Assembly: GCA_038118725.1 (NCBI GenBank)
Contig: JAYOIK010000015.1
Coordinates: 1-64,000 of the forward strand
DNA: 64,000 nt
Source of the DNA: JADHLJ01 sp038118725
Lineage (GTDB): Bacteria; Pseudomonadota; Alphaproteobacteria; Thalassobaculales; Thalassobaculaceae
Direction: 5' to 3'
Within the stretch, counting starts at the first letter, position 1. The number at the start of each line of letters is the position of its first letter. Below the pieces are notes generated by a model. It was not told the DNA's origin. It was given only the letters and a program-made list of their open reading frames with translations, and did no database searches. The position numbers and the translations under genes are program-made. Positions 55,842 to 63,937 of the stretch are shown here, one piece after another.

Positions 55842-57092
55842 TTAAGTTACCGCGGCCCTGATCTTGAAGGCCGGGCTGTCCCACTCACCGTTCTCCATCA
55901 CGTCTTGTAGATGCATGACCGCGTCGAACACGTCTCGATAACCAAGATAGAGCGGCGTGAAGCCGAAGCGCATGATATCCGGGTCGCGAAAATCCCCGAT
56001 CACGCCACGCTTTATAAGCGCTTGAACGATGGCATAGCCCTCGGGATGCGCGAAGGAGACCTGACTGCCCCGGATCAAAGGCTCCACCAAGCCCGCCTCG
56101 CGGGGGGTCACCAAGGTGAAACCTTGGTCCGCGCACCGCTCCTCCACCAGGGCGATAAAGAGATCGCAGAGCGCGTTTGACTTCACCCGGAGCTGATCCA
56201 GATCGACCTCGTCGAATACATCCAATGCCGCCTCGAGGGCCACCAGCCCCATGACCCCCGGGGACGAGCAGACCTGGCGGCGAATGCCCTCGGCCGGCCG
56301 AAACTGGATATCGAAATCAAAAGGCGCCGCGTGCCCGAGCCAACCTGTAAGGGGCTGTTCCGCCTCGGCTTGATGGCGCTCGGCGACGAATAGGAAAGCC
56401 GGTCCACCCGGTCCGGCGTTCAGGTACTTATAGCTGCAGCCAACCGCGAAATCGGCATTGGCGGCGTCCAAATCGACGCGAAACGCGCCGGCGGAATGGG
56501 CGAGATCCCACAGCGTCAAGGCGCCCGATTCATGCGCGGCCTTCGTGATCCGCGCCATGTCCAGCACCCGTCCGGTTTTGAAATTCGTTTGGGTCAGCAT
56601 CACCACGGCGACGTCCTCGTTGATCGCGGCCGCTATCTCGTCTTCAGCCACCAAGCGAAGTTCATGACCTTGTCCGAGCCAATCGCTCAGGCCCTGGGCC
56701 ATGTAGAGATCGGTCGGAAAGTTTTCGCGATTCGAGAGGATCACCTTGCGCTCGGACCGCAGTCTTAGCGCCGAGGCAAGGAGCTTGAACAGATTGATGG
56801 AAGTGGTATCGACGACCGCGACCTCGCCCGGCCCGGCGCCGATCAACCGGGCGACGCGATCACCAAGGGCCAAGGGCTTTTCCATCCACCCGTCGGCGAG
56901 CCAGCCGGTTATCAGGTTCTGGCCCCATTCCCGTTCAATCATCCGGGCGACCCGCGCCGGCACCGCCTTGGGCGCCGGGCCGAGCGAGTTACCATCAAGA
57001 TAGATCACACCCTCGGGCAAGATGAACCGGTTCCGCGTCGCCGCCATTGGGTCTTCGCGATCCATCGCGGCGCAGTCCGTGCGACTGATCAT
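55842..57092 (-). CDS. kynU: Kynureninase
   Basis: A 416-residue PLP enzyme that splits kynurenine to anthranilate and alanine. The N-terminal YLDGNSLGP, the ENFPTDLY segment, Asp in LWDLAHSAGAF and PLP-binding Lys222 in GCSYKYLNAGPGGPAF are hallmark positions. GGGAG 8 bases before ATG 57092 fixes the start. Tryptophan dioxygenase and kynurenine formamidase are not in the window. It lies 39 bp after a PhzF gene and 124 bp before the TRAP binding protein gene, all on the - strand. Confidence 0.94.
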   Translation of the reverse strand: MISRTDCAAMDREDPMAATRNRFILPEGVIYLDGNSLGPAPKAVPARVARMIEREWGQNLITGWLADGWMEKPLALGDRVARLIGAGPGEVAVVDTTSINLFKLLASALRLRSERKVILSNRENFPTDLYMAQGLSDWLGQGHELRLVAEDEIAAAINEDVAVVMLTQTNFKTGRVLDMARITKAAHESGALTLWDLAHSAGAFRVDLDAANADFAVGCSYKYLNAGPGGPAFLFVAERHQAEAEQPLTGWLGHAAPFDFDIQFRPAEGIRRQVCSSPGVMGLVALEAALDVFDEVDLDQLRVKSNALCDLFIALVEERCADQGFTLVTPREAGLVEPLIRGSQVSFAHPEGYAIVQALIKRGVIGDFRDPDIMRFGFTPLYLGYRDVFDAVMHLQDVMENGEWDSPAFKIRAAVT

Positions 57093-57131
57093 TTGGTTAC
57101 TCCCTGCTTTCAACGACGGCGGCCACGTCGC

Positions 57132-58052
57132 TCAGACCTCGAGCATGCCGCGCATAACCGGCATGCAACGACCGGATACGGCAACGTCGATCACCGCCCC
57201 TTGTGTCTTGCGCGCGGTTACCGTGATCCGGCTTGGCCGCCCCATTTCCAAGCCCTGGGCGATCCTGGTGACGATATCTCCGTCACCGTCCGGCGCGAGC
57301 GATCCCAGGAACGCGCCAAGCGCGGCGGAGGCGCTTCCGGTCGCGGGGTCCTCGACCGTTCCGCCCAGCGGCGAGAACATGCGGGCGCGGGTGAGGCCGA
57401 CCTCGCTGGAAGAGGCCGCGTGAATAAACAACGAAAAACGTCCCCCGAGTTCCAGATGCGCGTGATCCGCCGCCGCCGCGCGAAACGCCGAGAAGTCGGG
57501 TTGCGCCGCTTCCAGCGCGGCTTCGGTGACCTCCGCGACAACGAAAACGAGACCGACCGACATGGGCATCGGAGGGTGACGGTCCAAGCGGATGCCGCTT
57601 TCCTCCAAGCCGAGACACCGCGCGACGTAGCCGGGTTCGATCGGTGGACCGATCTCTAGCGCGCGGGGCGCCTTGATCGTCGCGCCGACGACCGCGCCGG
57701 CTTCCGTCGCGAGCTCGACATCCACCAAGCCCGCGCGTTCCTCGAACCGCATTTTCCCGGATGGCTTCTCGCCGAACACCGCCTCCAGGCGCCCCAACGC
57801 GAAGGCGGTGCCCACATTCGGATGGCCGGCGAACGGCACCTCGCGGGATCGGGTAAAAATGCGGATCCGCGCGGTATTGGCGGCGTCCTCCGGTGGCAGG
57901 ACAAAGGTCGATTCGGAATAATTGAACTCATTGGCGATGCGCTGCATCTGGTGATCGGTAAGGCCACGCGCGTCGGTTACCACGGCGAGCTGGTTGCCGC
58001 CGAACCGCTCCTCGGTGAACACATCAACCACCACATAAGGGACTTCAGGCAT
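57132..58052 (-). CDS. PhzF family isomerase/epimerase-like protein
   Basis: A 306-residue protein with the duplicated diaminopimelate-epimerase fold. The catalytic Glu lies in NEFNYSESTFV, the second half contains EDPATGSASAALGAFL, and FAGHPNVGTAFAL is the other conserved loop. ATG 58052 with GAGAGG upstream is preferred over GTG 58055. Function of most PhzF members outside phenazine clusters is unknown. It may share an operon with kynureninase. Confidence 0.87.
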   Translation of the reverse strand: MPEVPYVVVDVFTEERFGGNQLAVVTDARGLTDHQMQRIANEFNYSESTFVLPPEDAANTARIRIFTRSREVPFAGHPNVGTAFALGRLEAVFGEKPSGKMRFEERAGLVDVELATEAGAVVGATIKAPRALEIGPPIEPGYVARCLGLEESGIRLDRHPPMPMSVGLVFVVAEVTEAALEAAQPDFSAFRAAAADHAHLELGGRFSLFIHAASSSEVGLTRARMFSPLGGTVEDPATGSASAALGAFLGSLAPDGDGDIVTRIAQGLEMGRPSRITVTARKTQGAVIDVAVSGRCMPVMRGMLEV

Positions 58053-58146
58053 CACGCATCCTCTCGACGATCGCCACGGGCCGTTTCATTGCGCGCCCTC
58101 ACCGTCATGATATAACGACTCCGATACACCAGCACGAGGCAAGTCC

Positions 58147-58596
58147 GTGGCCGACCAACCCGAAATCATGATCGTTAATGGCCCCAACCTGAACATGCTC
58201 GGGGTCCGCGAGCCGCAAATCTACGGCTATGAAACCCTCGCCGATATCGAGGCCATGTGCGAGGAACGCGCGGCGGCTCTCGGCGTGTCCGTCGATTTCC
58301 GACAGTCGAATTTCGAGGGAGAGCTCGTCACGATGATCCAGAGCGCCCGAGGCTCGGCCGCCGGGATCATCATCAACCCCGCGGGCTACACCCATACGTC
58401 GGTGGCGATTCTCGACGCGCTCAAGCTGACGGACCTTCCGGTGATCGAGCTTCACCTGTCGAATCCCCATACCCGCGAGGACTTTCGCCATCGCTCATTC
58501 GTCTCCCCGGCGGCGCGTGGTATCATCTGTGGATTCGGGGCACATGGCTATGTATTGGCCGTGGAAGCCATGGCGCAAATCTTGGACGCCGCTTGA
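58147..58596 (+). CDS. aroQ: Type II 3-dehydroquinate dehydratase
   Basis: A 149-residue shikimate pathway enzyme. Catalytic Tyr lies in REPQIYGYETL, Asn in IINPAGYTHTSVAI and His in IELHLSNPHTREDFRH, followed by SFVSPAARG. GTG 58147 has GAGG about 8 bases upstream. It begins the + strand block aroQ-accB-accC-aat. Confidence 0.94.
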   Translation: MADQPEIMIVNGPNLNMLGVREPQIYGYETLADIEAMCEERAAALGVSVDFRQSNFEGELVTMIQSARGSAAGIIINPAGYTHTSVAILDALKLTDLPVIELHLSNPHTREDFRHRSFVSPAARGIICGFGAHGYVLAVEAMAQILDAA

Positions 58597-58620
58597 TCAG
58601 GGCGCGCGTGGAGGCATCGG

Positions 58621-59082
58621 GTGGCTCAGGACGTCGACAGTGATTTGATCCGCGAACTCGCTGGATTGCTTGAGGAAACCGGCCTCGGCGAGATCGAAAT
58701 CGCCAGGGGAGACTGGAAGATCCGCATCGCGCGCCCGGTAGCCCAGGTGGTCGGCGCGGCGCCACAAACCGCCTCCGCCCCGGTCGCGCAAACCGCGCCA
58801 GCCGCCGCGCAACCGGCCGAGTCGGCGGCGGCTCCGGCGGCGGATGGCCCCGGCACCTTGAAGTCGCCGATGGTCGGCACCGCCTATCTCACGCCGGATC
58901 CGCATTCACCGGCCTTCGTATCCGTCGGCGGACGGGTCAATGAAGGCGATACGGTGATGATCATCGAGGCGATGAAGGTGATGAACGCTATCCCGGCCCA
59001 CCGCTCCGGCGTGGTCAGGGAGATCCTGGTCTCCGGCGGCCAACCGATAGAGTTCGGTCAGGCGCTGATGGTGATCGAATGA
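58621..59082 (+). CDS. accB: Biotin carboxyl carrier protein of acetyl-CoA carboxylase
   Basis: A 153-residue protein. An N-terminal segment (1-45) is followed by an Ala/Pro-rich linker (about 46-85) and a biotinyl domain with biotin-accepting Lys119 in IIEAMKVMN. It carries the carboxyl group between AccC and the carboxyltransferase. GTG 58621 lies 24 bp after aroQ. Confidence 0.95.
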   Translation: MAQDVDSDLIRELAGLLEETGLGEIEIARGDWKIRIARPVAQVVGAAPQTASAPVAQTAPAAAQPAESAAAPAADGPGTLKSPMVGTAYLTPDPHSPAFVSVGGRVNEGDTVMIIEAMKVMNAIPAHRSGVVREILVSGGQPIEFGQALMVIE

Positions 59083-59144
59083 ACACGTCGACGCGCGCCG
59101 CCCGCGACGTCGGGAAGCCACCCCATCGCTTGGCGTTTTAGGCC

Positions 59145-60485
59145 ATGTTCGAGAAAATTCTGATCGCGAACCGAGGCGATATCGCGCTGCGTATTCATCG
59201 CGCCTGTCGCGAGATGGGAATCAAGACCGTTGCCGTGCACTCCACCGCGGACGCGGACGCCATGCATGTGCGACTGGCGGACGAGAGTGTCTGCATCGGC
59301 CCGCCGCCTGCCCGCGACAGCTATCTTAACATACCCGCAATTCTATCGGCCGCCATGGTGACCGGGGCCGACGCGATCCATCCGGGCGTCGGGTTCTTGT
59401 CCGAGAACGCCGAATTCGCCGAGATTGTCGAGGCGCACGGCTTTACTTTCATCGGCCCGAAGCCGGATCATATTCGCACGATGGGCGACAAGATCGCGGC
59501 CAAGAAGGCGGCGATCGAGCTTGGCATCCCCTGTGTTCCCGGCTCGGACGGAGCGGTTACATCGGCCGATGAAGCCCGTGGCATCGCCCGGGACATCGGC
59601 TTTCCGGTGCTGATCAAGGCGGCGGCGGGTGGCGGCGGGCGCGGCATGAAGGTCGCGCATTCCGAGGGTGAACTCGGCCAGGCGATTTCCATGGCCCAAA
59701 CCGAGGCCGAGGCGGCGTTCGGTTCCGGAGAGGTCTATATCGAGCGGTATCTCGGCCAACCACGCCATGTCGAAGTGCAGATTCTCGGCGATAGCCACGG
59801 TAACGTGGTGCATCTGGGAGAGCGGGATTGCTCGCTCCAGCGCCGCCATCAGAAAATTCTCGAGGAAACCCCATCGCCCGCCTTGAACGCCGAGTCCCGA
59901 GCCTCCATCGGAGAGATCGCCGCCAACGCGATGCGCAAGTTCGGCTATCAGAGCCTGGGGACAATCGAGTTTCTATACGAGAATGGAGAGTTCTTCTTCA
60001 TCGAGATGAATACCCGGCTTCAGGTCGAGCATCCGATCACGGAAATGGTCACCGGGATCGACCTTGTCCGCGAACAGATCCAGGTCGCCTCGGGCGCGCA
60101 ACTGAGTTTCAGTCAGAACGACATAGTTTTTAACGGCCACTCCATCGAGTGCCGGATCAACGCCGAGGATCCCAGGAGCTTTCGCCCCTCTCCAGGTCGG
60201 ATTACGGATTACCACTCCCCGGGCGGCCTTGGGGTCAGGGTCGATTCGGCCTTATACGCGGGCTATGTGGTTCCGGCGCATTATGACAGCCTGGTCGCAA
60301 AGCTCGTCGTGCACGGCTCCAGCCGCAATGAGTGTCTGCTTCGCCTGCGTCGCGCCTTGGATGAGTATGTCATCGGCGGAATAGACACGACCGTGCCTCT
60401 GCACCAGGAATTAACCAAGGTATCGGACTTCATCAACGGTGATTACGACATCCACTGGTTGGAGAATGAGTTTCTCAAGTCTTGA
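59145..60485 (+). CDS. accC: Biotin carboxylase of acetyl-CoA carboxylase
   Basis: A 446-residue ATP-grasp enzyme that carboxylates biotin on AccB. It has FEKILIANRGDIALRI at the start, the glycine-rich loop AAAGGGGRGMKVA, the metal and bicarbonate region FIEMNTRLQVEHPITEMVTG and CRINAEDP. Length fits AccC. It lies 62 bp after accB and completes the fatty acid initiation pair. Confidence 0.96.
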   Translation: MFEKILIANRGDIALRIHRACREMGIKTVAVHSTADADAMHVRLADESVCIGPPPARDSYLNIPAILSAAMVTGADAIHPGVGFLSENAEFAEIVEAHGFTFIGPKPDHIRTMGDKIAAKKAAIELGIPCVPGSDGAVTSADEARGIARDIGFPVLIKAAAGGGGRGMKVAHSEGELGQAISMAQTEAEAAFGSGEVYIERYLGQPRHVEVQILGDSHGNVVHLGERDCSLQRRHQKILEETPSPALNAESRASIGEIAANAMRKFGYQSLGTIEFLYENGEFFFIEMNTRLQVEHPITEMVTGIDLVREQIQVASGAQLSFSQNDIVFNGHSIECRINAEDPRSFRPSPGRITDYHSPGGLGVRVDSALYAGYVVPAHYDSLVAKLVVHGSSRNECLLRLRRALDEYVIGGIDTTVPLHQELTKVSDFINGDYDIHWLENEFLKS

Positions 60486-60544
60486 AGAAGACGCGGCATG
60501 ACGCGAAAAAATTCCTGGGTTGATGATTGGGAGCACGGCTTGGC

Positions 60545-61198
60545 GTGACGGATCTGCATCCGGAAATGTTGCTGAAAGCATACGCGATCGGGGTTTTTCC
60601 GATGGCGGAGGGGCGCGACGATCCGAGAATGTTCTTCGTCGATCCGGACAAGCGCGGGGTGATTACCCTGGATACGGTTCATATCCCCAGAAGTCTCAGA
60701 AAAACCGTGCGCCGCGCGCCCTATCTTGTCACTTGTGATACCGCGTTCGAGGCAGTGCTGGATGGCTGCGCCGAGGCCACGGAGGATCGGCCGGATACCT
60801 GGATCAATCCGGAAATTCGCAGGCTCTATCTGGAACTCGCCGCTCTGGGCCGCTGTCACAGCGTCGAGGTCTGGTCCGATGATACCCTGGTGGGCGGCCT
60901 TTACGGCGTGGCGCTCGGCGGCGCGTTTTTCGGCGAAAGCATGTTCAGCCGCGTGACCAACGCCAGCAAGATCGCCATGGTGCATCTCGTCGCCAGGCTC
61001 CGCGCCGGCGGATTCAGTCTACTGGACTGCCAGTTCATCACCGACCATCTGCGCCAATTCGGCGCTCGGGAGATTCCCCGCGCCGAGTATCACACGCTTC
61101 TCGCCGACGCGCTCCGGCGGCCGGCGACGTTCTATTCCTTGCCGGATGACGGTTCGTTGCTCGGCGCGCTGCCGCAGTTCAACAACCAGATGTCGTAG
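60545..61198 (+). CDS. aat: Leucyl/phenylalanyl-tRNA-protein transferase
   Basis: A 217-residue N-degron enzyme that adds Leu or Phe to proteins with N-terminal Lys or Arg. AYAIGVFPMAEG, the WINPEIRRLYLELAALGRCHSVEVW segment, GGLYGVALGGAFFGESMFS and LLDCQFITDHLRQFGA are signature stretches. GTG 60545 gives the usual N-terminus. Its last 67 bases overlap the convergent DUF2155 gene, and the C-terminal NNQMS matches the usual Q-x-S ending, so the overlap seems real. Confidence 0.94.
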   Translation: MTDLHPEMLLKAYAIGVFPMAEGRDDPRMFFVDPDKRGVITLDTVHIPRSLRKTVRRAPYLVTCDTAFEAVLDGCAEATEDRPDTWINPEIRRLYLELAALGRCHSVEVWSDDTLVGGLYGVALGGAFFGESMFSRVTNASKIAMVHLVARLRAGGFSLLDCQFITDHLRQFGAREIPRAEYHTLLADALRRPATFYSLPDDGSLLGALPQFNNQMS

Positions 61199-61566
61199 AC
61201 CGGATGTTCCAGCGCATTGAGCGCCGGACTGGAAGCGAACATCCAGCCGGTGAACAGCGCCACCGAGGGCTCCCCCGGCTTCTGGTCCGATATCTCCAAG
61301 AAAGCCGCGCTTTCAGGCGTTTCCGTCGGCGGTCTTTCACGACAGGCCCGGACCGTTATCCGCAATGTCCCGTAACCACCGGTCCCGCCGACCGCTATGG
61401 GAACCGTGGAGACTCGCGCGGTAATCTTGTCCAAACCTTGCAGCACCGCGCCTTCCATGATCAACCATGGGTCGGAGCGTCTCAGCACTGTTTGCGCCGA
61501 GGTATCGGCGGCGGTGATCGCCAGAAACACGAGGATCAGACACGCATGCGCGACCCCGCGCCGCAT
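61132..61566 (-). CDS. DUF2155 domain secreted protein
   Basis: A 144-residue protein with a signal peptide (hydrophobic stretch LILVFLAITAADTSAQ). The DUF2155 domain is marked by the LQGLDKITARVSTV strand, a central Cys, LFTGWMFASSPALNALEHPVYDIWLLNC and a short tail. It is probably periplasmic; the function is not known. The gene is found near aat and the complex I accessory gene in many alphaproteobacteria. ATG 61566 lies 28 bp after mlaD. Its 3' end overlaps aat by 67 bp on the opposite strand. Confidence 0.84.
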   Translation of the reverse strand: MRRGVAHACLILVFLAITAADTSAQTVLRRSDPWLIMEGAVLQGLDKITARVSTVPIAVGGTGGYGTLRITVRACRERPPTETPESAAFLEISDQKPGEPSVALFTGWMFASSPALNALEHPVYDIWLLNCGSAPSNEPSSGKE

Positions 61567-61594
61567 TGTCGCGAGGACCCGACTTAAAACGGTG

Positions 61595-62059
61595 CTAATT
61601 CGATGTGTCACCGCTGGATTTCTCGACCGAGAAAATGAACCGACCGAGGAGTTGGACGATATCGACGGAATCCTGCGTATATTCAATGCGACCGCCAGGC
61701 TCTAGGACCTCGGGCGAGCCACCGGGCACCAATTCAATATAGTTGCCACCAAGCAACCCTTCGCTGGCGATCGACGCGGTGGTGTCCTCGGTAAAGCTAT
61801 AGCTGTCATCCAAGGTCATCGTGACGATTGCCTTGAAGGTCCCTGGGTCGAGCGAAAGGCTGGTCACGCTGCCGACCGAGATGCCGCTGACGCGCACGTC
61901 GCTGCCAATCTTCACACCGCCGATCTTGTTGAAGCTCGCGGTGATCTCGTAGCCCGTGCTCGCCCGAAGGTTCGCCGCGCTATAGGCGAAGACCAGGAAC
62001 ATCGCCGCGACCCCGAGAACCACGGCCCCCATAAGGGTTTCGATCATGCTGCGTTGCAT
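61595..62059 (-). CDS. mlaD: MlaD-like MCE domain lipid transport protein
   Basis: A 154-residue protein with one N-terminal membrane segment (about residues 8-29) and a single MCE domain: ITASFNKIGGVKIGSDVRVSG, GSVTSLSL and IASEGLLGGNYIEL. In the Mla system it binds lipids in the periplasm and forms a hexamer on the MlaFEB ABC transporter. The other mla genes are not here, as is usual for this alphaproteobacterial locus. Confidence 0.92.
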   Translation of the reverse strand: MQRSMIETLMGAVVLGVAAMFLVFAYSAANLRASTGYEITASFNKIGGVKIGSDVRVSGISVGSVTSLSLDPGTFKAIVTMTLDDSYSFTEDTTASIASEGLLGGNYIELVPGGSPEVLEPGGRIEYTQDSVDIVQLLGRFIFSVEKSSGDTSN

Positions 62060-62110
62060 AGGCGCCGCCCTCCTGGCGCGAAACCACCTCGTCCGATTAG
62101 GACGCTGAAA

Positions 62111-62470
62111 TTAGGACGGTGTCCATGGCTCATAGTCGCCCGTTGCCTGGTCGCGCTTGCCGCCGTTCAAGATATGCCCGGGTGGGCGATAGGCGTAGCG
62201 CGTGCCGGTCAGGTTCGGCAGATGGTCCTTCTGCCACTCATGACGCGGCTGACTTTCGGAACCGGGCGTCTCGTCGACGCTATAGTGCAGCCAGCCGTGC
62301 CATTCCGGCGGCACCTTGGAAGCCTCGGTCATGCCGTTATAGACCACCCATCGCTTTAGCCGCCCGTCCAGGCGGGTGCGCGACTTGTGCTCGTAGTATT
62401 TGTTGCCGAATGAATCCGAGCCGACTTGCCGCCCGTTCATCCACGTGTAAAGAAGCGTTCCGACGCTCAT
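62111..62470 (-). CDS. NADH:ubiquinone oxidoreductase subunit NDUFA12-like
   Basis: A 119-residue accessory subunit of complex I. Its features are VGTLLYTWMNGRQVGSDSFGN, YYEHKS, RRWVVYNG-type residues in KRWVVYNGM, SKVPPEWHGWLHY and the C-terminal YRPPGHILNGG. Such subunits are shared by alphaproteobacteria and mitochondria. ATG 62470 is preferred over TTG 62473. It is the first gene of the - strand group with mlaD and DUF2155, and divergent from the EamA gene. Confidence 0.93.
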   Translation of the reverse strand: MSVGTLLYTWMNGRQVGSDSFGNKYYEHKSRTRLDGRLKRWVVYNGMTEASKVPPEWHGWLHYSVDETPGSESQPRHEWQKDHLPNLTGTRYAYRPPGHILNGGKRDQATGDYEPWTPS

Positions 62471-62507
62471 CAACGCGATCCCGCGCTCGTTAATCAGAGG
62501 CCAGACT

Positions 62508-63467
62508 ATGTCATCCGATCAAGGCGGCGTCCAGTCATCGAACGCATCGGCGAGTGGTGTTTCGGCCTCGGGTTCGCCAAAGCCCGCCGGCGACCTGGTC
62601 GGATACGCCCTACTGGGGGTCACCGGACTGTTTTTCGGCACCGCCCCAAGCTTTGCCAAGATGGCCTTTGATGGGGGAATCGACGCCGTCTCGCTTCAGA
62701 CCTTTCGCTTCATCATCGCCTTCGCCACGGTTTTCGCCACGGCCCAAGTGCTCCGCCATTCGCCGATCGTCGACAGGCGGCATTTGCCGGGTCTGATCCT
62801 GCTGGCGCTCTGCACGGCGACCGCGTCCTATTGTTATATGACGGCGGTGAAGCACGTCTCGGTCGCGGTCGCGAGCCTGACATTCTTTACCTTTCCCCTG
62901 ATCGTCGGGCCGCTTTCTCACCTCCTCGGCATGGATCGGCTAAACCCGCGCAAGCTGATCGCGATCATCGTCGCCTTCGCCGGTATTTGCCTGGTGCTTG
63001 GCGGAGATCTTGACGTGAACTGGACAGGCGTGGCGCTAGCCTTCACCGCCAGCTCGGCCGTCGCCGCGTCCTTCGTGGTATCAAGGCCGCTGACCCAGGC
63101 ACTACCATCGCTGACCATCACCACCTACGCGACCGGTATTCCCTGCGCCTTGTATCTGCTGTTCGGTCTGGCGCAATCCAGCATCATGCTGCCCGAAACC
63201 ATGGCGACCGGAATCGGGGTGATTGGCAATTCACTCTGCTACGCGGTCGGATCGGTATGTCTATATGGCTCCATCGCCCGGCTTGGCGCGCTACGGGCGG
63301 CGGTCCTGATCAATATCGAACCGTTGATCAGCGTCGCCGCCGCCTTTCTGATTCTGGGACAGCTCATCGCTCCGCTTCAGATGGGTGGCGGCGTCATCGT
63401 GATCCTGGGGATTCTCTTGATGACAAGCGAACGGGGGCTGGACCGACAGGGTCGAACTTCCGGATAG
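62508..63467 (+). CDS. EamA/DMT family transporter
   Basis: A 319-residue inner-membrane protein with about ten membrane segments in two EamA repeats. A Ser/Ala/Gly-rich N-terminus of about 30 residues precedes the first segment. The second repeat includes LGALRAAVLINIEPLISVAAA, the usual late EamA signature. Family members export metabolites or amino acids; the substrate is unknown. It stands alone. Confidence 0.88.
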   Translation: MSSDQGGVQSSNASASGVSASGSPKPAGDLVGYALLGVTGLFFGTAPSFAKMAFDGGIDAVSLQTFRFIIAFATVFATAQVLRHSPIVDRRHLPGLILLALCTATASYCYMTAVKHVSVAVASLTFFTFPLIVGPLSHLLGMDRLNPRKLIAIIVAFAGICLVLGGDLDVNWTGVALAFTASSAVAASFVVSRPLTQALPSLTITTYATGIPCALYLLFGLAQSSIMLPETMATGIGVIGNSLCYAVGSVCLYGSIARLGALRAAVLINIEPLISVAAAFLILGQLIAPLQMGGGVIVILGILLMTSERGLDRQGRTSG

Positions 63468-63504
63468 ACATTCCGCGCCCGCGATATGGGGATCATCTCC
63501 GAAG

Positions 63505-63551
63505 GCCCTATATGTTGGGAAAGCAAGATTGTTACCCACAAAATGTATTGC
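63505..63551 (+). promoter_or_regulatory. Tandem NrdR-box-like sites upstream of nrdJ
   Basis: Box 1 (63505-63520) has the core CCCTATATGTTGGG and box 2 (63536-63551) the core CCACAAAATGTATTG. They match the 16-base NrdR consensus at about 12 and 11 positions by eye and are offset by exactly 31 bp, the spacing expected for paired NrdR sites. The gene downstream encodes a ribonucleotide reductase. Confidence 0.6.
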
Positions 63552-63937
63552 GCGCTTTCAAGTTCGGCGGCATCATCAAGGTTCGGTCTCTTGGCACGGA
63601 CCCATTTGAGACTCGTTCGAGTCGTCCTTGATGGATGGAGCGAGTTCCGTCGGCTCTTGGAGAGCTAGAACGGATTGTGAATAGTTTTTGAGCTCGGCCA
63701 CAAGCAGCGTGGCGCGAGCTCTTCTCTGTATTTATCTTTTATGTATTGTTGCTTTTTGTTCCCTTAATGTTCTTTTTATGTTCTTAATTTATTCTTGCGA
63801 ATATTATTTTTGATCTTGGCGAATATTTCACTTGCCACCAAACCACCACATTCGGTAGGGTTTTGCTTCCGGAACACAGCATCTAGTCCGGGACCTGAAA
63901 TTCATATTGCCGTTGACGGTGGACAGGGGGCGTCCAA
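63552..63937 (+). other. Long AT-rich leader before nrdJ
   Basis: The gap 63468-63937 has no recognisable gene. From about 63720 to 63830 it becomes very AT-rich with repeated T runs, unlike the rest of the window. If transcription starts near the NrdR-like boxes, the leader is over 350 bases long. It contains the hairpin at 63690-63721. I could not recognise a cobalamin riboswitch in it. Confidence 0.45.
63690..63721 (+). terminator. Hairpin plus T-rich tract in the nrdJ leader
   Basis: GAGCTCG-GCCAC pairs with GTGGC-CGAGCTC (one bulged G at 63714) around a 7-base loop. It is followed by a T-rich stretch from 63721. It could end a short leader transcript (attenuation) or terminate upstream transcription. 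Confidence 0.5.

Noticed and set aside
63552..63937. Cobalamin riboswitch before nrdJ
   Set aside because: No convincing B12 box or matching core could be recognised; such switches usually control B12-independent isozymes or uptake genes.
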